In this document: positions 9,268-19,352 of the stretch, piece by piece | Position numbering within the stretch: position 1 is the first letter of the stretch | Layout: the number at the start of each line of letters is the position of its first letter | Assembly (NCBI RefSeq): GCF_000368085.1 | Contig: NZ_KB849239.1 | Coordinates: 2,642,170 to 2,706,169, forward strand | Source of the DNA: Acinetobacter nosocomialis NIPH 2119 | Lineage (GTDB): Bacteria; Pseudomonadota; Gammaproteobacteria; Pseudomonadales; Moraxellaceae | Length of the DNA stretch: 64,000 bases | Direction: 5' to 3' | Notes under the pieces: model-generated | Told to the model about the DNA's origin: nothing | Database searches by the model: none | The model's input: only the letters and a program-made list of their open reading frames with translations | Program-made: the position numbers and the translations under genes

Positions 9268-9918
9268 TTAAATCGACCAGTCCTGAATTTCCCAGTTATG
9301 CTCTTGAGCTAACTTTTCTAGACGATCATCAGGATTTACAGCAATTGCATGTGTTGCATATTCAAGTAAAAAACGGTCATTGATTGAATCTGAATAAGCC
9401 CAAGACTCAGACACACTGCGTCCAGCCAACCAATCGTCAAGACGCGCAAGCTTACCTTTTTGATAACATGCCAAGCCCGCAACTTTACCTGTATATTTGC
9501 CATCAACAACTTCGGCATTGGTTGCTAAAATTTCAGTAATGCCAAATTCACGGAAAATCGGCGCCGTAATAAAATCACTCGTTGCCGTAATACCCACAAT
9601 GGTATGGCCTAAATCTTGATGTTTCTTAATCGCCTCAAAACCTTTAGGACGCATTTGAGGGCGAATTACTTTTTCCATAAACAACTGATGAAGCTCAGTT
9701 AAATAGTTATTGTCATGCTTAGTTAAAAAGCCAAAAACAAATTCATTATAAGCATAGGGGTCAAGTTGCCCAGCTTTGTAATCTTCATAAAATTTATCAT
9801 TCATCTGACGATGATGAACCGGATCAACCAAACCTTCATTGACTAAAAATTCACCCCAAGAATGGTCTGAATCGGTATTTAACAAGGTATGGTCTAAATC
9901 AAACAACGCCAGTTTCAT
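9268..9918 (-). CDS. HAD superfamily hydrolase, subfamily IB (SerB-like)
   Basis: The 216-residue protein begins with the HAD motif I FDLDHTLLNTDSD. Motif II is the Thr/Ser of VGITATSDFIT, and motif III/IV is the Lys and acidic pair in WAYSDSINDRFLL. This is the HAD-IB class that includes phosphoserine phosphatase-like enzymes; the substrate cannot be told. In Pseudomonas a similar gene also sits beside rppH and ptsP. Here it is divergent from rppH, whose start is about 183 bases away. Confidence 0.9.
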   Translation of the reverse strand: MKLALFDLDHTLLNTDSDHSWGEFLVNEGLVDPVHHRQMNDKFYEDYKAGQLDPYAYNEFVFGFLTKHDNNYLTELHQLFMEKVIRPQMRPKGFEAIKKHQDLGHTIVGITATSDFITAPIFREFGITEILATNAEVVDGKYTGKVAGLACYQKGKLARLDDWLAGRSVSESWAYSDSINDRFLLEYATHAIAVNPDDRLEKLAQEHNWEIQDWSI

Positions 9919-10101
9919 GAAAATTCTCGTTTAAACTGAAATTTAAGAAAAAAAATGTAAATCTATCTCCGCTAGTCGATAGAAATTCGTTAAGATCGTA
10001 ACAATTTAAACATTTTACTTTGATCTTTTCGAGCTGGACATAAAAAGTTGTTGGTCCCCGTGGTCAAAGTCAACGATATAGACAAATATTTAGGTAGCCA
10101 A

Positions 10102-10587
10102 ATGATCGACTCAGAAGGTTTCCGACCGAATGTCGGGATCATTTTGGCAAACGATGATGGACAGGTTTTATGGGCAAAGCGCATTGGTCACAATGCTTGG
10201 CAATTTCCACAAGGAGGCATCCAGTTTGGAGAAACCCCTGAACAGGCACTTTTTCGAGAACTGAGAGAAGAAATCGGCTTATTGCCCGAACATGTCCAGA
10301 TTATTGCGCAAACCAAGGGATGGCTGCGTTATCGTTTGCCACATCGGTACATTCGGTCAGACTCTGACCCCGTATGTATCGGACAGAAACAAAAATGGTT
10401 TTTACTGAAGTTAACTGCGCCTGCAAAAAATATTCAGTTGAACCTCTCTGACCCGCCCGAATTCGATGAATGGCAGTGGGTTAGCTATTGGTATCCTCTT
10501 GGTCAAGTGGTGAACTTTAAGCGTGATGTTTACCGCAAAGCCATGGTGGAGTTGTGTACACAGTTGCCTATGCAACAATTACCCTAA
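10102..10587 (+). CDS. rppH: RNA pyrophosphohydrolase
   Basis: RppH removes pyrophosphate from the 5' end of mRNA and so primes RNase E-dependent decay. The start [15 protein letters not shown] aligns with the known family start, so I use ATG 10102 (161 residues) although the frame is open from a TTG at 10048. The Nudix box GX5EX7REUXEEXGU runs from G38 to L60 ([20 protein letters not shown]). AGG lies upstream of the ATG. A terminator follows immediately, then ptsP. The combination with RNase E later in the window is a functional link, not a physical operon. Confidence 0.96.
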   Translation: MIDSEGFRPNVGIILANDDGQVLWAKRIGHNAWQFPQGGIQFGETPEQALFRELREEIGLLPEHVQIIAQTKGWLRYRLPHRYIRSDSDPVCIGQKQKWFLLKLTAPAKNIQLNLSDPPEFDEWQWVSYWYPLGQVVNFKRDVYRKAMVELCTQLPMQQLP

Positions 10588-10616
10588 AAATCATTTATCT
10601 AGCAAATGATTTTTAT
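10586..10616 (+). terminator. Terminator after rppH
   Basis: AAAAATCATTT (10586-10596) pairs with AAATGATTTTT (10604-10614). The loop is seven bases. The ptsP start lies 56 bases beyond, so ptsP may receive only readthrough from rppH. Confidence 0.7.
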
Positions 10617-10671
10617 TAAAAGTGCTGTTATAAATACATTCATAGTCTAAAAAATACTGGAGTATACATCC

Positions 10672-12966
10672 ATGTCAAACATGCAACTCGACACTCTAAG
10701 ACGCATTGTCCAAGAGATTAATGCGTCCGTGAGTTTGCATGAATCGTTAGACATTATGGTCAATCAGGTTGCTGAGGCCATGAAAGTGGATGTTTGCTCT
10801 ATTTATTTACTCGATGAACGCAATCAGCGTTATGTCTTGATGGCCTCAAAAGGCTTAAATCCAGAATCTGTTGGACATGTCTCATTGCAGTTAGGTGAAG
10901 GCTTGGTCGGTCTGGTTGGGCAACGTGAGGAAATCGTTAACCTTGATAATGCCCCAAAGCATGAGCGCTTCTTGTACTTACCCGAAACGGGCGAAGAAAT
11001 TTATAACTCATTCCTCGGCGTACCTGTCATGTACCGTCGTAAGGTTATGGGTGTTTTAGTCGTCCAAAATAGACTTCCTCAAGATTTTAGCGAAGCAGCC
11101 GAGTCCTTTTTAGTTACGCTATGTGCACAGCTTTCCGGGGTAATTGCACATGCTCACGCGGTTGGTAACATCGATGTATTTCGTAAACCAAGCAATGGAC
11201 CTGCCTATAAAACCTTCCAAGGCGCTTCAGGTGCAGGCGGTGTTGCTTTAGGCCGCGCTATCATTTTATATCCACCTGCCGATTTGGGTGCTGTCCCTGA
11301 CCGTGAAGCAGAAGATATTAGCCATGAACTTCGCCTTTTAGATCAAGCGATCTCATCAGTTCGTTCAGAAATTCGTTCTTTAGACGAAAAAATGCATGAT
11401 TCACTCATGGCAGAAGAACGCGCTTTATTTAGTGTTTTCTTAAGAATGCTAGATGAAAATGCATTACCCGCAGAAATTAAAGATCTGATTCGTGATGGTC
11501 ATTGGGCACAAGGTGCTGTACGTCGTGTAATTGAAAAGCACACTGCCCTATTTGCGCAAATGGAAGATGACTATCTTCGCGAACGCGTTTCCGATCTTAA
11601 AGATTTAGGCCGACGTATTTTAGCGTGTTTACAAGAAGAAGATTCTAGCCACCGTGAACTCAGTCCAGACAGTATTTTAATTGGTGAAGAAATTAGTACT
11701 GCTGCGCTCGTCGAGTTACCGGTCGATAATATCGCTGCTATTGTAACCTCAGAAGGTGCAGCTAATTCACATATGGTGATTGTGGCACGCGCATTAGGTA
11801 TTCCAACTGTAGTTGGTGTAACCGAACTGCCTGTAAATACGCTTGATGACGCGGAAATGATTGTGGATGCCTATCAGGGTCGTGTTTTTGTGAACCCTCC
11901 ACGTCGTTTACGCCAACGCTATAAAGAAATTCAAAAAGAAGACGAGCAAATCGCAAAAGATCTCAAACAATACGAGACCAAAGAAGCGATTACTCCTGAT
12001 GGGGTTTCTGTTCAACTATTTGTAAACACAGGTCTCATGATTGATGTTGTTCGCGGCGTACAACGCGGCGCGCAAGGTGTAGGTCTATACCGAAGTGAAA
12101 TTCCATTCATGTTACGGGAACGTTTCCCGGGTGAAGAAGAACAACGTGCAATCTACCGCCAACAGTTGAGTCACTTTGCCAATAAACCAGTGGTAATGCG
12201 AACCCTCGATATTGGTGCCGATAAAGATTTACCGTACTTTAGTATCGAAGAAGAAAACTCAGCATTAGGATGGCGCGGTATTCGTTTTACACTCGATCAT
12301 CCAGAGATTTTCTCAGCACAAATCCGAGCAATGCTCAAAGCCAGTATTGGTTTAAATAACTTACATATTCTATTGCCAATGGTGACAACAGTAAGTGAAG
12401 TCGAAGAAGTACTTTATTTACTTGAGCGAGACTGGATAGCCGTGCAAGAAGAAGAGCAAGTTAAAATTACTAAACCAAAAATCGGGATTATGGTAGAGGT
12501 ACCAAGTGTACTGCTACAAATTGATGAGTTTGCTGAACTTGTCGATTTCTTCTCGGTTGGTTCAAATGACTTAACTCAATACTTACTTGCGGTAGACCGT
12601 AATAATCCGCATGTGGCTAGCGTATATTCACACTTCCATCCATCTATTTTGCGTGCGTTGACTCGACTGGTGAAGGAATGTCACAAATACCAAAAACCGG
12701 TAAGTATTTGTGGTGAGATGGCGGGTGACCCATTATCAGCAATCTTACTAATGGCAATGGGCTTTAATACTCTTTCTATGAGTTCAAGCAATATCTTGCG
12801 TGTGCGTAAAGCAATTTGCCATGTACCAATGACAGATGCGCAAAAGTTACTTGATGATGTCATGAAAATGAATAACCCGCTTATTGTAAAAAGCTGGCTT
12901 GAGTATTACTTTAAAACGCATGGTTTGGCGGATATGGTTAAATCTAACCGCCTTGTCACCGTATAA
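10672..12966 (+). CDS. ptsP: Phosphoenolpyruvate-protein phosphotransferase EI-Ntr
   Basis: PtsP is the first enzyme of the nitrogen PTS and passes phosphate from PEP to NPr. The 764 residues comprise an N-terminal GAF domain (about 1-160), the EI swivel domain with the active histidine H367 in GAANSHMVIVARALGIP, and the C-terminal PEP-binding barrel with TLDIGADKDLPYF, GLYRSEIPFM, GIMVEVPS, FSVGSNDLTQYLLA and the catalytic-acid motif SICGEMAG. Length and order are normal. The rppH-ptsP pair is conserved in Pseudomonadales. No sugar PTS gene is near, in line with a regulatory role. Confidence 0.97.
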   Translation: MSNMQLDTLRRIVQEINASVSLHESLDIMVNQVAEAMKVDVCSIYLLDERNQRYVLMASKGLNPESVGHVSLQLGEGLVGLVGQREEIVNLDNAPKHERFLYLPETGEEIYNSFLGVPVMYRRKVMGVLVVQNRLPQDFSEAAESFLVTLCAQLSGVIAHAHAVGNIDVFRKPSNGPAYKTFQGASGAGGVALGRAIILYPPADLGAVPDREAEDISHELRLLDQAISSVRSEIRSLDEKMHDSLMAEERALFSVFLRMLDENALPAEIKDLIRDGHWAQGAVRRVIEKHTALFAQMEDDYLRERVSDLKDLGRRILACLQEEDSSHRELSPDSILIGEEISTAALVELPVDNIAAIVTSEGAANSHMVIVARALGIPTVVGVTELPVNTLDDAEMIVDAYQGRVFVNPPRRLRQRYKEIQKEDEQIAKDLKQYETKEAITPDGVSVQLFVNTGLMIDVVRGVQRGAQGVGLYRSEIPFMLRERFPGEEEQRAIYRQQLSHFANKPVVMRTLDIGADKDLPYFSIEEENSALGWRGIRFTLDHPEIFSAQIRAMLKASIGLNNLHILLPMVTTVSEVEEVLYLLERDWIAVQEEEQVKITKPKIGIMVEVPSVLLQIDEFAELVDFFSVGSNDLTQYLLAVDRNNPHVASVYSHFHPSILRALTRLVKECHKYQKPVSICGEMAGDPLSAILLMAMGFNTLSMSSSNILRVRKAICHVPMTDAQKLLDDVMKMNNPLIVKSWLEYYFKTHGLADMVKSNRLVTV

Positions 12967-12972
12967 ATATTT

Positions 12973-13002
12973 AAAAAAGGAGAGTTTTAACTCTCCTTTT
13001 TA
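12973..13002 (+). terminator. Terminator after ptsP
   Basis: AAAAGGAGAG (12975-12984) and CTCTCCTTTT (12991-13000) form a ten-pair stem ending in T residues, just after the ptsP stop. Confidence 0.88.
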
Positions 13003-13477
13003 ATTGAACTAGTTTTAGTTTTTTCTTTTTTCAAATCCCCATTTACCGTACTCAACAATTTTGCTTAACCCTTAAAATCGATTTTACCTATTAATATAGA
13101 CAATTTAATCCATTTGAAAAATAAACAATCAAATTTTAGTATATTTAAAGAACGAAATTGAAAGATATTGCGATGTTTCAATGATTAAGGAGCTCATGCC
13201 ATGCATCATTATTTGCAAAAGTCGAACCATTTTCCCTCTTGTTTTTTAGCCTTCATGCAGTAAATTGAAGGAATAATAAACAAAGGAAACTCATGTATTG
13301 TTGAATAAAAATGATGAGCTGACATAACAGTGAAAAATTTTTAAAACGGTTTATCTCACCACTTGTTTCCTCATTTCTTTATTCGATAAGCATCATTTTT
13401 TAACCCAGAAGTCCAGGAAAATGAGCTTTCGGTTCCATTAAGAGCTCAAATAAATATTACCCAGAGAGAATATAATC
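13003..13477. other. 475-base intergenic region upstream of katG
   Basis: It holds the katG promoter, which I could not place with confidence, and no gene over 30 codons. I found no clear OxyR site. It does contain a 20-codon frame with a good ribosome binding site (13201-13263) and a second SD-like AAAGGAAA followed by a three-codon frame (13293-13304). Confidence 0.6.
13201..13263 (+). CDS. Candidate 20-residue leader peptide upstream of katG
   Basis: ATG 13201 is preceded at eight bases by AAGGAG (13187-13192), one of the best ribosome binding sites in the window. The frame encodes MHHYLQKSNHFPSCFLAFMQ and stops at 13263. The peptide has no known relative. A competing ATG at 13196 has spacing of only three bases. 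It could be a leader peptide or a chance frame, and expression is unproven. Confidence 0.3.
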   Translation: MHHYLQKSNHFPSCFLAFMQ

Positions 13478-15634
13478 ATGTCAAACGAATCAAAATGTCC
13501 TTTTTCAGGTCATAACTCAAAACCGCAAGTAACAGTCGGTGGTGGCACGACTAATTTGCACTGGTGGCCAAATCAATTACGCGTCGACTTACTCAATCAA
13601 CATTCAGAACGCTCTAATCCACTTGGTAAAGATTTTAATTACCGTGAAGAATTTAAAAAAATTGACTACTACGCACTTAAAGCGGATATCAAAAATGTCT
13701 TAACCGATTCCCAAGATTGGTGGCCAGCCGATTGGGGAAATTACACAGGCTTATTTATTCGTTTAGCATGGCATGCTGCCGGCACCTACCGTATGGGTGA
13801 TGGCCGTGGTGGTGCGGGTCGTGGTCAACAACGTTTTGCGCCTTTAAATAGCTGGCCTGACAACGCAAGTTTAGATAAAGCACGCCGTTTACTATGGCCT
13901 GTTAAACAAAAATACGGTCAAAAAATATCATGGGCTGACTTATTTATTCTTGCCGGAAACATTGCACTTGAGTCTTCTGGCTTCCGTACCTTTGGTTTTG
14001 GTGCAGGCCGTGAAGATGTTTGGGAACCAGACAACGATGTAAACTGGGGCGATGAAAAAGAATGGTTAGCTCACCGTAACTCTGAAGCTTTAGCTGGCAG
14101 TAATCTTGCGGCAACCGAGATGGGACTAATTTATGTAAACCCTGAAGGTCCAGAAGCTAGCGGTGACCCAAGATCAGCTGCACCGTTTATTCGCGCGACT
14201 TTCGGCAACATGGCAATGGACGATGAAGAAATTGTTGCTTTGATTGCAGGCGGTCATACTTTAGGTAAAACTCACGGTGCAGCCTCTGCTGACCATGTTC
14301 ATGCCGATCCAGAAGGCGCTCCAATTGAGCAAATGGGCTTTGGCTGGGCAAATAGCTATGGCACAGGTGTGGGTAAAGATGCGATCACTTCAGGTTTAGA
14401 AGTAATTTGGTCACAGACTCCAACACAATGGAGCAATTACTTCTTTGAAAACCTATTCAAATACGAGTGGGTACAAGAACGTTCACCTGCTGGTGCAATT
14501 CAATGGGTAGCAGCAGATGCTGAGGCAATTATTCCTGATCCTTTCGACCCGTCAATTAAACGTAAGCCAACAATGTTGACTACAGATTTGACTTTACGTT
14601 TTGACCCTGAATTTGAAAAGATCTCTCGTCGCTTCCATAACGACCCTCAAGCCTTTGCAAATGCTTTTGCCCGCGCATGGTTCAAATTAACTCACCGTGA
14701 TATGGGTCCAAAAGCACGTTATTTAGGTCCCGAAGTTCCTGCTGAAGATTTAATTTGGCAAGACCCATTACCGGCCACTAACGCTATTCCATCTGCTGCA
14801 AGTATTGCTGATGCAAAAGCAAAAATTGTGGCATTAGGATTATCTGCCGGTGAGTTGGTTTCTCTTGGTTGGGCATCAGCATCAACATTCCGTGGTGGAG
14901 ACAAACGCGGTGGAGCAAACGGTGCACGCATTGCTTTAGCTCCTCAACGTGGTTGGGAAGTCAATAAAAAAGCTGTTGAGACTTTAACTAAAATTGAAGA
15001 ACTCAAAGCATCAACTCAATTATCATTGGCTGACTTAATTGTGCTTGCAGGGAACATCGGTGTAGAACAAGCTGCTCAGGCGGCAGGTTTCAACGTTAGC
15101 GTACCATTCGCTCCTGGTCGTGTAGATGCATTACAAAGTCAAACTGATATCGAAACTTTCCAATTACTACTCGGCGCTGCTGATGGCTTTAGAAACTGGA
15201 AAAAACAGGGAGTCAACACACCAGCTGAAATCTTATTGATTGATAAAGCTCAGCAACTGACTTTGACTGCACCAGAGTTAACTGCATTAATTGGTGGTTT
15301 ACGTGTACTGGGCACCAATTGGGATGGTTCACAGCATGGTGTATTCACTCAGCAAGTCGGTGTACTTAGCACAGATTTCTTTACAAACTTACTCGACATG
15401 TCGAATGTATGGGCACCTGTTGATTCAACAAGTGAAGTATTTGAAGGCAAAGATCGTAAAACAGGTGCAGTTAAATTTACTGCAACACGCAATGATTTAG
15501 TCTTTGGTTCTAATTCAATCTTACGTGCATTGGCAGAGGTTTATGCTCAAGCCGACGGTAAAGAAAAATTTGTTAAAGACTTTGTTGCAGCATGGACAAA
15601 AGTCATGAATCTTGACCGTTTTGACTTAGCTTAA
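13478..15634 (+). CDS. katG: Catalase-peroxidase
   Basis: KatG destroys hydrogen peroxide and also has peroxidase activity using a haem. The 718-residue protein has the usual duplicated peroxidase domains. The distal site R95-W98-H99 is in [18 protein letters not shown], the proximal haem ligand is H260 in [10 protein letters not shown], and the three residues that form the Met-Tyr-Trp cross-link needed for catalase activity are all present (W98, Y219 in [10 protein letters not shown]245 in [10 protein letters not shown]). No signal peptide is seen, so it is cytoplasmic. GAGAG precedes ATG 13478. It stands alone between terminators. Confidence 0.99.
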   Translation: MSNESKCPFSGHNSKPQVTVGGGTTNLHWWPNQLRVDLLNQHSERSNPLGKDFNYREEFKKIDYYALKADIKNVLTDSQDWWPADWGNYTGLFIRLAWHAAGTYRMGDGRGGAGRGQQRFAPLNSWPDNASLDKARRLLWPVKQKYGQKISWADLFILAGNIALESSGFRTFGFGAGREDVWEPDNDVNWGDEKEWLAHRNSEALAGSNLAATEMGLIYVNPEGPEASGDPRSAAPFIRATFGNMAMDDEEIVALIAGGHTLGKTHGAASADHVHADPEGAPIEQMGFGWANSYGTGVGKDAITSGLEVIWSQTPTQWSNYFFENLFKYEWVQERSPAGAIQWVAADAEAIIPDPFDPSIKRKPTMLTTDLTLRFDPEFEKISRRFHNDPQAFANAFARAWFKLTHRDMGPKARYLGPEVPAEDLIWQDPLPATNAIPSAASIADAKAKIVALGLSAGELVSLGWASASTFRGGDKRGGANGARIALAPQRGWEVNKKAVETLTKIEELKASTQLSLADLIVLAGNIGVEQAAQAAGFNVSVPFAPGRVDALQSQTDIETFQLLLGAADGFRNWKKQGVNTPAEILLIDKAQQLTLTAPELTALIGGLRVLGTNWDGSQHGVFTQQVGVLSTDFFTNLLDMSNVWAPVDSTSEVFEGKDRKTGAVKFTATRNDLVFGSNSILRALAEVYAQADGKEKFVKDFVAAWTKVMNLDRFDLA

Positions 15635-15650
15635 TTTAAGTCGAAATAAT

Positions 15651-15683
15651 AAAAAGCCAGTTCAATTTGAACTGGCTTTTTTA
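15651..15683. terminator. Bidirectional terminator after katG
   Basis: AAAAAGCCAGTTCAA (15651-15665) pairs with TTGAACTGGCTTTTT. A and T runs on both sides allow use by katG and by the convergent MBL gene. Confidence 0.9.
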
Positions 15684-15702
15684 ATATAAAAACCATAGGC
15701 TT

Positions 15703-16755
15703 TTAGACAGTCAATTTATGCCCTTCTCGAATACAATAAAAGGGATTAGCAAGTTTTGATGAAGCTTTAATAGCTTGAGCTAAAGCATGTTCAGGGTCTT
15801 CCCGATCTTCATCTGTTAACTGAAAAGTTCGATAGTGAATCGCAACAGAACGATGCGCTTGTAAATCCAAATGTGCATGAACTGCATCTTGAGGGTTCAT
15901 GTGAACGTAGCTCATTAGTTTACGAGGTTCATAAGCTCCAATTGGAAGTAAAGCAACACGTGGTGCGCCATAACGTGCATGTATCTGTTTGAAGTGTGCT
16001 GCATAGCCAGTGTCACCAGCGAAAAAACAATGACCTGTTTTTGCTAAAACCGAAAAACCACCCCAAAGTGCTTTATTTTGATCACGTAAGCCCCGCCCCG
16101 AACCGTGCTGAGCAGGTGTATAGACAATTCTTAACTCATGATAAGGAATTTCTTGCCACCAATCCATTTCAATGACATGGAAATCTTTAGGCAAGTAAAA
16201 CCCGTTGCCAAGCCCTGTATAAATCGGCATCGCAAATTTCTTGTGCAACCATTCAAGCGTTGCCAAATCCATATGATCATAATGATTATGGCTCAGTAAG
16301 ACTCCATGAATAGTGGGCAACTGTTCCAAAGCAAAACCGGCCGGGCATACACGGCGTGGTCCACGCCCATGCAACGGACTCGCATAATCACACCAAACCG
16401 GGTCGGTAATAAAGTTATATGGTCCAATTTGAATGAGTACAGTAGCGTGACCTACAAACCATACTTGCCAATCATCTAAATCCGCATGAGGACGGTTCTG
16501 TGGTAAGGCAATTGGTGTATTCACACGAGTTTCGTATTCACCTTGAATATCAACATTCCATGTATAAGATTCACGAGTGACTAACCAACGCAATAATTCT
16601 TTCGATCCTCGTGCAGGCGATCTAGGCTGCTGATTATAAAAACGGGTGTCGTTTTCATGGCCCAATTCAGGATGACAAAAAGGCGGTTTTATCCATGTAT
16701 GCGTCCAACAGGACTGAGTCGGCAATTGATAAGTTAATGTCGGCTTGTCTTTCAT
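15703..16755 (-). CDS. MBL-fold metal-dependent hydrolase, NAPE-PLD/RomA-like
   Basis: The 350-residue protein has a metallo-beta-lactamase fold. The metal motif HxHxDH appears as LLSHNHYDHMDLATL, preceded by WVGHATVLI-type sequence (WFVGHATVLIQI) and ITDPVWCDYASP. Further ligands are in FFAGDTGYAAHF and in the C-terminal VAIHYRTFQLT. This pattern fits the bacterial relatives of N-acyl-phosphatidylethanolamine phospholipase D and the RomA group. The substrate is unknown. No signal peptide is visible. It is convergent with katG. Confidence 0.88.
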   Translation of the reverse strand: MKDKPTLTYQLPTQSCWTHTWIKPPFCHPELGHENDTRFYNQQPRSPARGSKELLRWLVTRESYTWNVDIQGEYETRVNTPIALPQNRPHADLDDWQVWFVGHATVLIQIGPYNFITDPVWCDYASPLHGRGPRRVCPAGFALEQLPTIHGVLLSHNHYDHMDLATLEWLHKKFAMPIYTGLGNGFYLPKDFHVIEMDWWQEIPYHELRIVYTPAQHGSGRGLRDQNKALWGGFSVLAKTGHCFFAGDTGYAAHFKQIHARYGAPRVALLPIGAYEPRKLMSYVHMNPQDAVHAHLDLQAHRSVAIHYRTFQLTDEDREDPEHALAQAIKASSKLANPFYCIREGHKLTV

Positions 16756-17459
16756 GGGCTTATTCTATGGTTGTAGCATCAGGAGGATGATTCATTCAAT
16801 TTTCTATCTTAGCGATTTAAATAAATTAAGCTATGACACTTACACTTATTTATCATATAAATATCCCTTTATTTTTATCGCCGCCGACATACACCAATCT
16901 AAAGTGCCACAAAAAAATGTTTAGATGTGTTGAGTTTGTGATTCGTTACTTACAGTTCTTATTAAAAGCTACTGTATAACATAACAATAATATATAATAA
17001 GTAATCTATAGCTAAAGGATGAACTACTTTTATCTTGGTTATTCAATAAATCTTTTAAATTGCTTAATTTTATCAACTTTTATCGATGCTTGATAAACTA
17101 AAAAAATAGAGCAATATAAGTGTGATATATTTACTATAAAAATACTTTCCAAAATTTTTCGCTAAAAAAATCAACACCTAAATCTCTACATTAATAATAG
17201 ATTTTTTCATAATATGAGAAAACTTTAAGTGATTTTTAAAAAAGAAATTAAAATTTCCTATGAAAATTTAAAAAAAACAGTTAATAATCGGCAATTAATA
17301 TATTTTATAAATTAATAATTAAGAAAAATTTCATATTAATTTAATAATGATTTATAAATTTTCATTTATTTTATAAATATCTAAAGCATCTTCACGCTAT
17401 ATAGTTTTATGCTTTATACTTTACTTAAATCATAGTAAGACATTTTTTGGATTAGTCTT
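16756..17459. other. 704-base very AT-rich intergenic region
   Basis: This divergent space between the MBL gene and a LysR gene is long for the window and extremely AT-rich, above all from about 17160 to 17400, with long runs such as AATTAATAATT. I see no frame with a usable ribosome binding site. It must hold both promoters. The composition would suit an H-NS-type silencer or a remnant of lost DNA, neither of which is shown. Confidence 0.6.
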
Positions 17460-18359
17460 ATGGAATTACGCCATCTTCGATATTTCATCACTGTTGCTGA
17501 AGAATTAAATTTTAGTAAGGCCGCTCTAAAACTCTATACTGCTCAACCCTCCCTTAGCCAACAAATTAAAGATTTAGAAGAAGATGTCGGTGTACGACTT
17601 TTAAACCGCACAAAACGTAAAGTCGAGTTAACTGAAGAAGGTGAAGTATTTTTAGAACATGCCCGTTTAACACTTGCTCAAGCAGATAAAGCTGTAGCGA
17701 TGGCACGTCAAGTCTCAAAGGCCAAACAACAATTATTACGTATTGGTTTTGTCCCCATTGCAGAAATGAAAATTTTCCCGTACGTACTTCCAAATCTACG
17801 ATTACAACATCCTGACCTGACCATTGAACTATCAAGCTTAAATAATACAGAACAACTCAAAGCATTAAAAAGAGGTGAACTCGACATCACCTTCACTCGT
17901 GATAATACCGAAACCGATGAAATCCAAAGCCAATTTGTTTTAACAGAACCATTAATTTTTTTATTACCTAGAAACCATCCTTTGGCTAAATATGAACGCA
18001 TTCCTGTAAAAGCTTTACACGGTATAGATTTTATTATTCCTGCCGCCGAACAATCGAATACGCTGCACAATACTATTTTAGAATTTACTAAAACTCATGG
18101 TATTGATCTGAATATCGTACAAAAGGCCGATAGTATTTTACTCAATATTAATTCTATTGGGTCAGGTCTAGGTTGTACGATTTTACCAGCCTATGTTGCA
18201 CCTCTAGGTGTATCAAATACAGTAGTTCGCCCTTTGGATGTGGATTTACCTTCTTTAGATTTATTTGTCAGTTATCGTAAAAATACAGAATCTGTAGGTG
18301 TTAAAAGATTTATTGACCAGCTCAATAAAGTGTTTCATCTTGATAAGAATCTCGATTAA
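17460..18359 (+). CDS. LysR family transcriptional regulator (HcaR/CatM-like)
   Basis: The 299-residue protein has the N-terminal winged helix MELRHLRYFITVAEELNFSK then AALKLYTAQPSLSQQIKDLE, which is the subgroup pattern of HcaR, BenM and CatM, regulators of aromatic catabolism in Acinetobacter. The effector domain starts near residue 90 (LLRIGFVPIAEM). No catabolic genes stand beside it: upstream is a long AT-rich space, downstream a DUF1345 gene. Its target is unknown. Confidence 0.92.
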   Translation: MELRHLRYFITVAEELNFSKAALKLYTAQPSLSQQIKDLEEDVGVRLLNRTKRKVELTEEGEVFLEHARLTLAQADKAVAMARQVSKAKQQLLRIGFVPIAEMKIFPYVLPNLRLQHPDLTIELSSLNNTEQLKALKRGELDITFTRDNTETDEIQSQFVLTEPLIFLLPRNHPLAKYERIPVKALHGIDFIIPAAEQSNTLHNTILEFTKTHGIDLNIVQKADSILLNINSIGSGLGCTILPAYVAPLGVSNTVVRPLDVDLPSLDLFVSYRKNTESVGVKRFIDQLNKVFHLDKNLD

Positions 18360-18419
18360 ATACGACAAATTAAAGTTAACTTTATTTGGCAATAATAAAT
18401 TAGTTAGAAAATCTAAATT

Positions 18420-18542
18420 AAAGTATAAAATAAATGAGCTTAAGATTTATTTTATACTTTTGATCCATTATTTAAATTGCGATAATTTTTTATATTTTAG
18501 CTTATCAAAAATATTATTTAAAAAGACAATCAAAAGTATAAA
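18420..18542 (+). promoter_or_regulatory. Three-arm alternating hairpin before the DUF1345 gene
   Basis: Arm 1 (18420-18435) and arm 2 (18445-18460) form a perfect 16-pair AT-rich stem with a nine-base loop. Arm 2 extended to 18464 also pairs perfectly over 14 bases with arm 3 (18529-18542, ATCAAAAGTATAAA). The two pairings exclude each other. It could be the terminator of the LysR gene, an attenuator, or AT-rich coincidence. Confidence 0.4.
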
Positions 18543-18617
18543 CAATATATAAAACTTAATGTTAAATTAACCAAATAGTAAAAAAATAGTTTTTACGGCA
18601 TAAGGAGAGTCGAGTAA

Positions 18618-19295
18618 ATGTTGGGACTATTAAAGCATTTGGGGCGTAGCGTAAAAAACCGACCTCACTTCTTTATTGCTTTATTCGTTGGCGTTATTGC
18701 CGGAATTCTATTGACTTGGTTTACCTCATGGAAATGGTCTACTATTTTATTAGTAAGCTGGAACGGTTCGATTGGCTTATATTTATTGAATGTTTTCAAA
18801 CTTATGAAAAATGCTGATCACTCTCAAATGCAGCAGCAAGCTAAAAAACAAGATGAAAGCAAATGGGTCATTATGCTGATTGTTTTACTTGCAATTTCTA
18901 TGTGTCTAGTTGCTATATTAGTACAGCTGTCTCAGCTTCCTTCTGACCATTATGCAAAATTAGGACATGTTGCTTTAGCTTTACTTACCATTGTTTCAGC
19001 ATGGCTTTTTATGCACACCGTTTTCGCCTTGCACTATGCACATGACTTTTACATGGCTTTATCCAGAAATGAAGAAAGTGGTGGATTAGATTTTCCAGGG
19101 ACCAAAAATCCAACATATCCTGATTTCTTATATTTTAGTTATATTATTGGTACTTCAGCACAAACAGCAGATGTATCGGTTACCACTAGGCATATGCGTT
19201 TGCTAAACTTATTTCATTTCGTTCTGGCATTTGGCTTTAACACGACTATTTTAGCAATTTGTATTAACGTCGCTGCGGGTTTTATTAGCAATTAA
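18618..19295 (+). CDS. DUF1345 family membrane protein
   Basis: The 225-residue protein has about five membrane segments (near residues 17-35, 40-57, 80-102, 115-137 and 198-222). It carries the DUF1345 signature YPDFLYFSYIIGTSAQTADV near residue 170 and the HTVFALHYAHDFY motif before it. The family function is not known. Start ATG 18618 is preceded by AGGAGAG at a somewhat long distance. A perfect AT-rich hairpin lies in its leader. Confidence 0.88.
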   Translation: MLGLLKHLGRSVKNRPHFFIALFVGVIAGILLTWFTSWKWSTILLVSWNGSIGLYLLNVFKLMKNADHSQMQQQAKKQDESKWVIMLIVLLAISMCLVAILVQLSQLPSDHYAKLGHVALALLTIVSAWLFMHTVFALHYAHDFYMALSRNEESGGLDFPGTKNPTYPDFLYFSYIIGTSAQTADVSVTTRHMRLLNLFHFVLAFGFNTTILAICINVAAGFISN

Positions 19296-19306
19296 AGCTT
19301 TTGATT

Positions 19307-19336
19307 AAAAAACAAAAAGCCACCTTAAAAGGTGGC
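19307..19336 (-). terminator. Terminator of the GST gene
   Basis: GCCACC and GGTGGC form the stem around TTAAAA (19319-19336). Read on the minus strand it is followed by TTTTTGTTTTTT, so it serves the minus-strand GST gene better than the convergent DUF1345 gene. Confidence 0.75.
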
Positions 19337-19352
19337 TCGAAGTAGCATAGGT

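Noticed and set aside
13003..13477. OxyR binding site upstream of katG
   Set aside because: I looked for four ATAG/CTAT-type quarters at the right spacing and found only a partial set near 13090, so I do not call it.
17013..17093. 24-codon frame starting at ATG 17019 after AAAGG
   Set aside because: The binding site touches the start codon, so spacing is impossible, and the AT-rich composition explains the frame.
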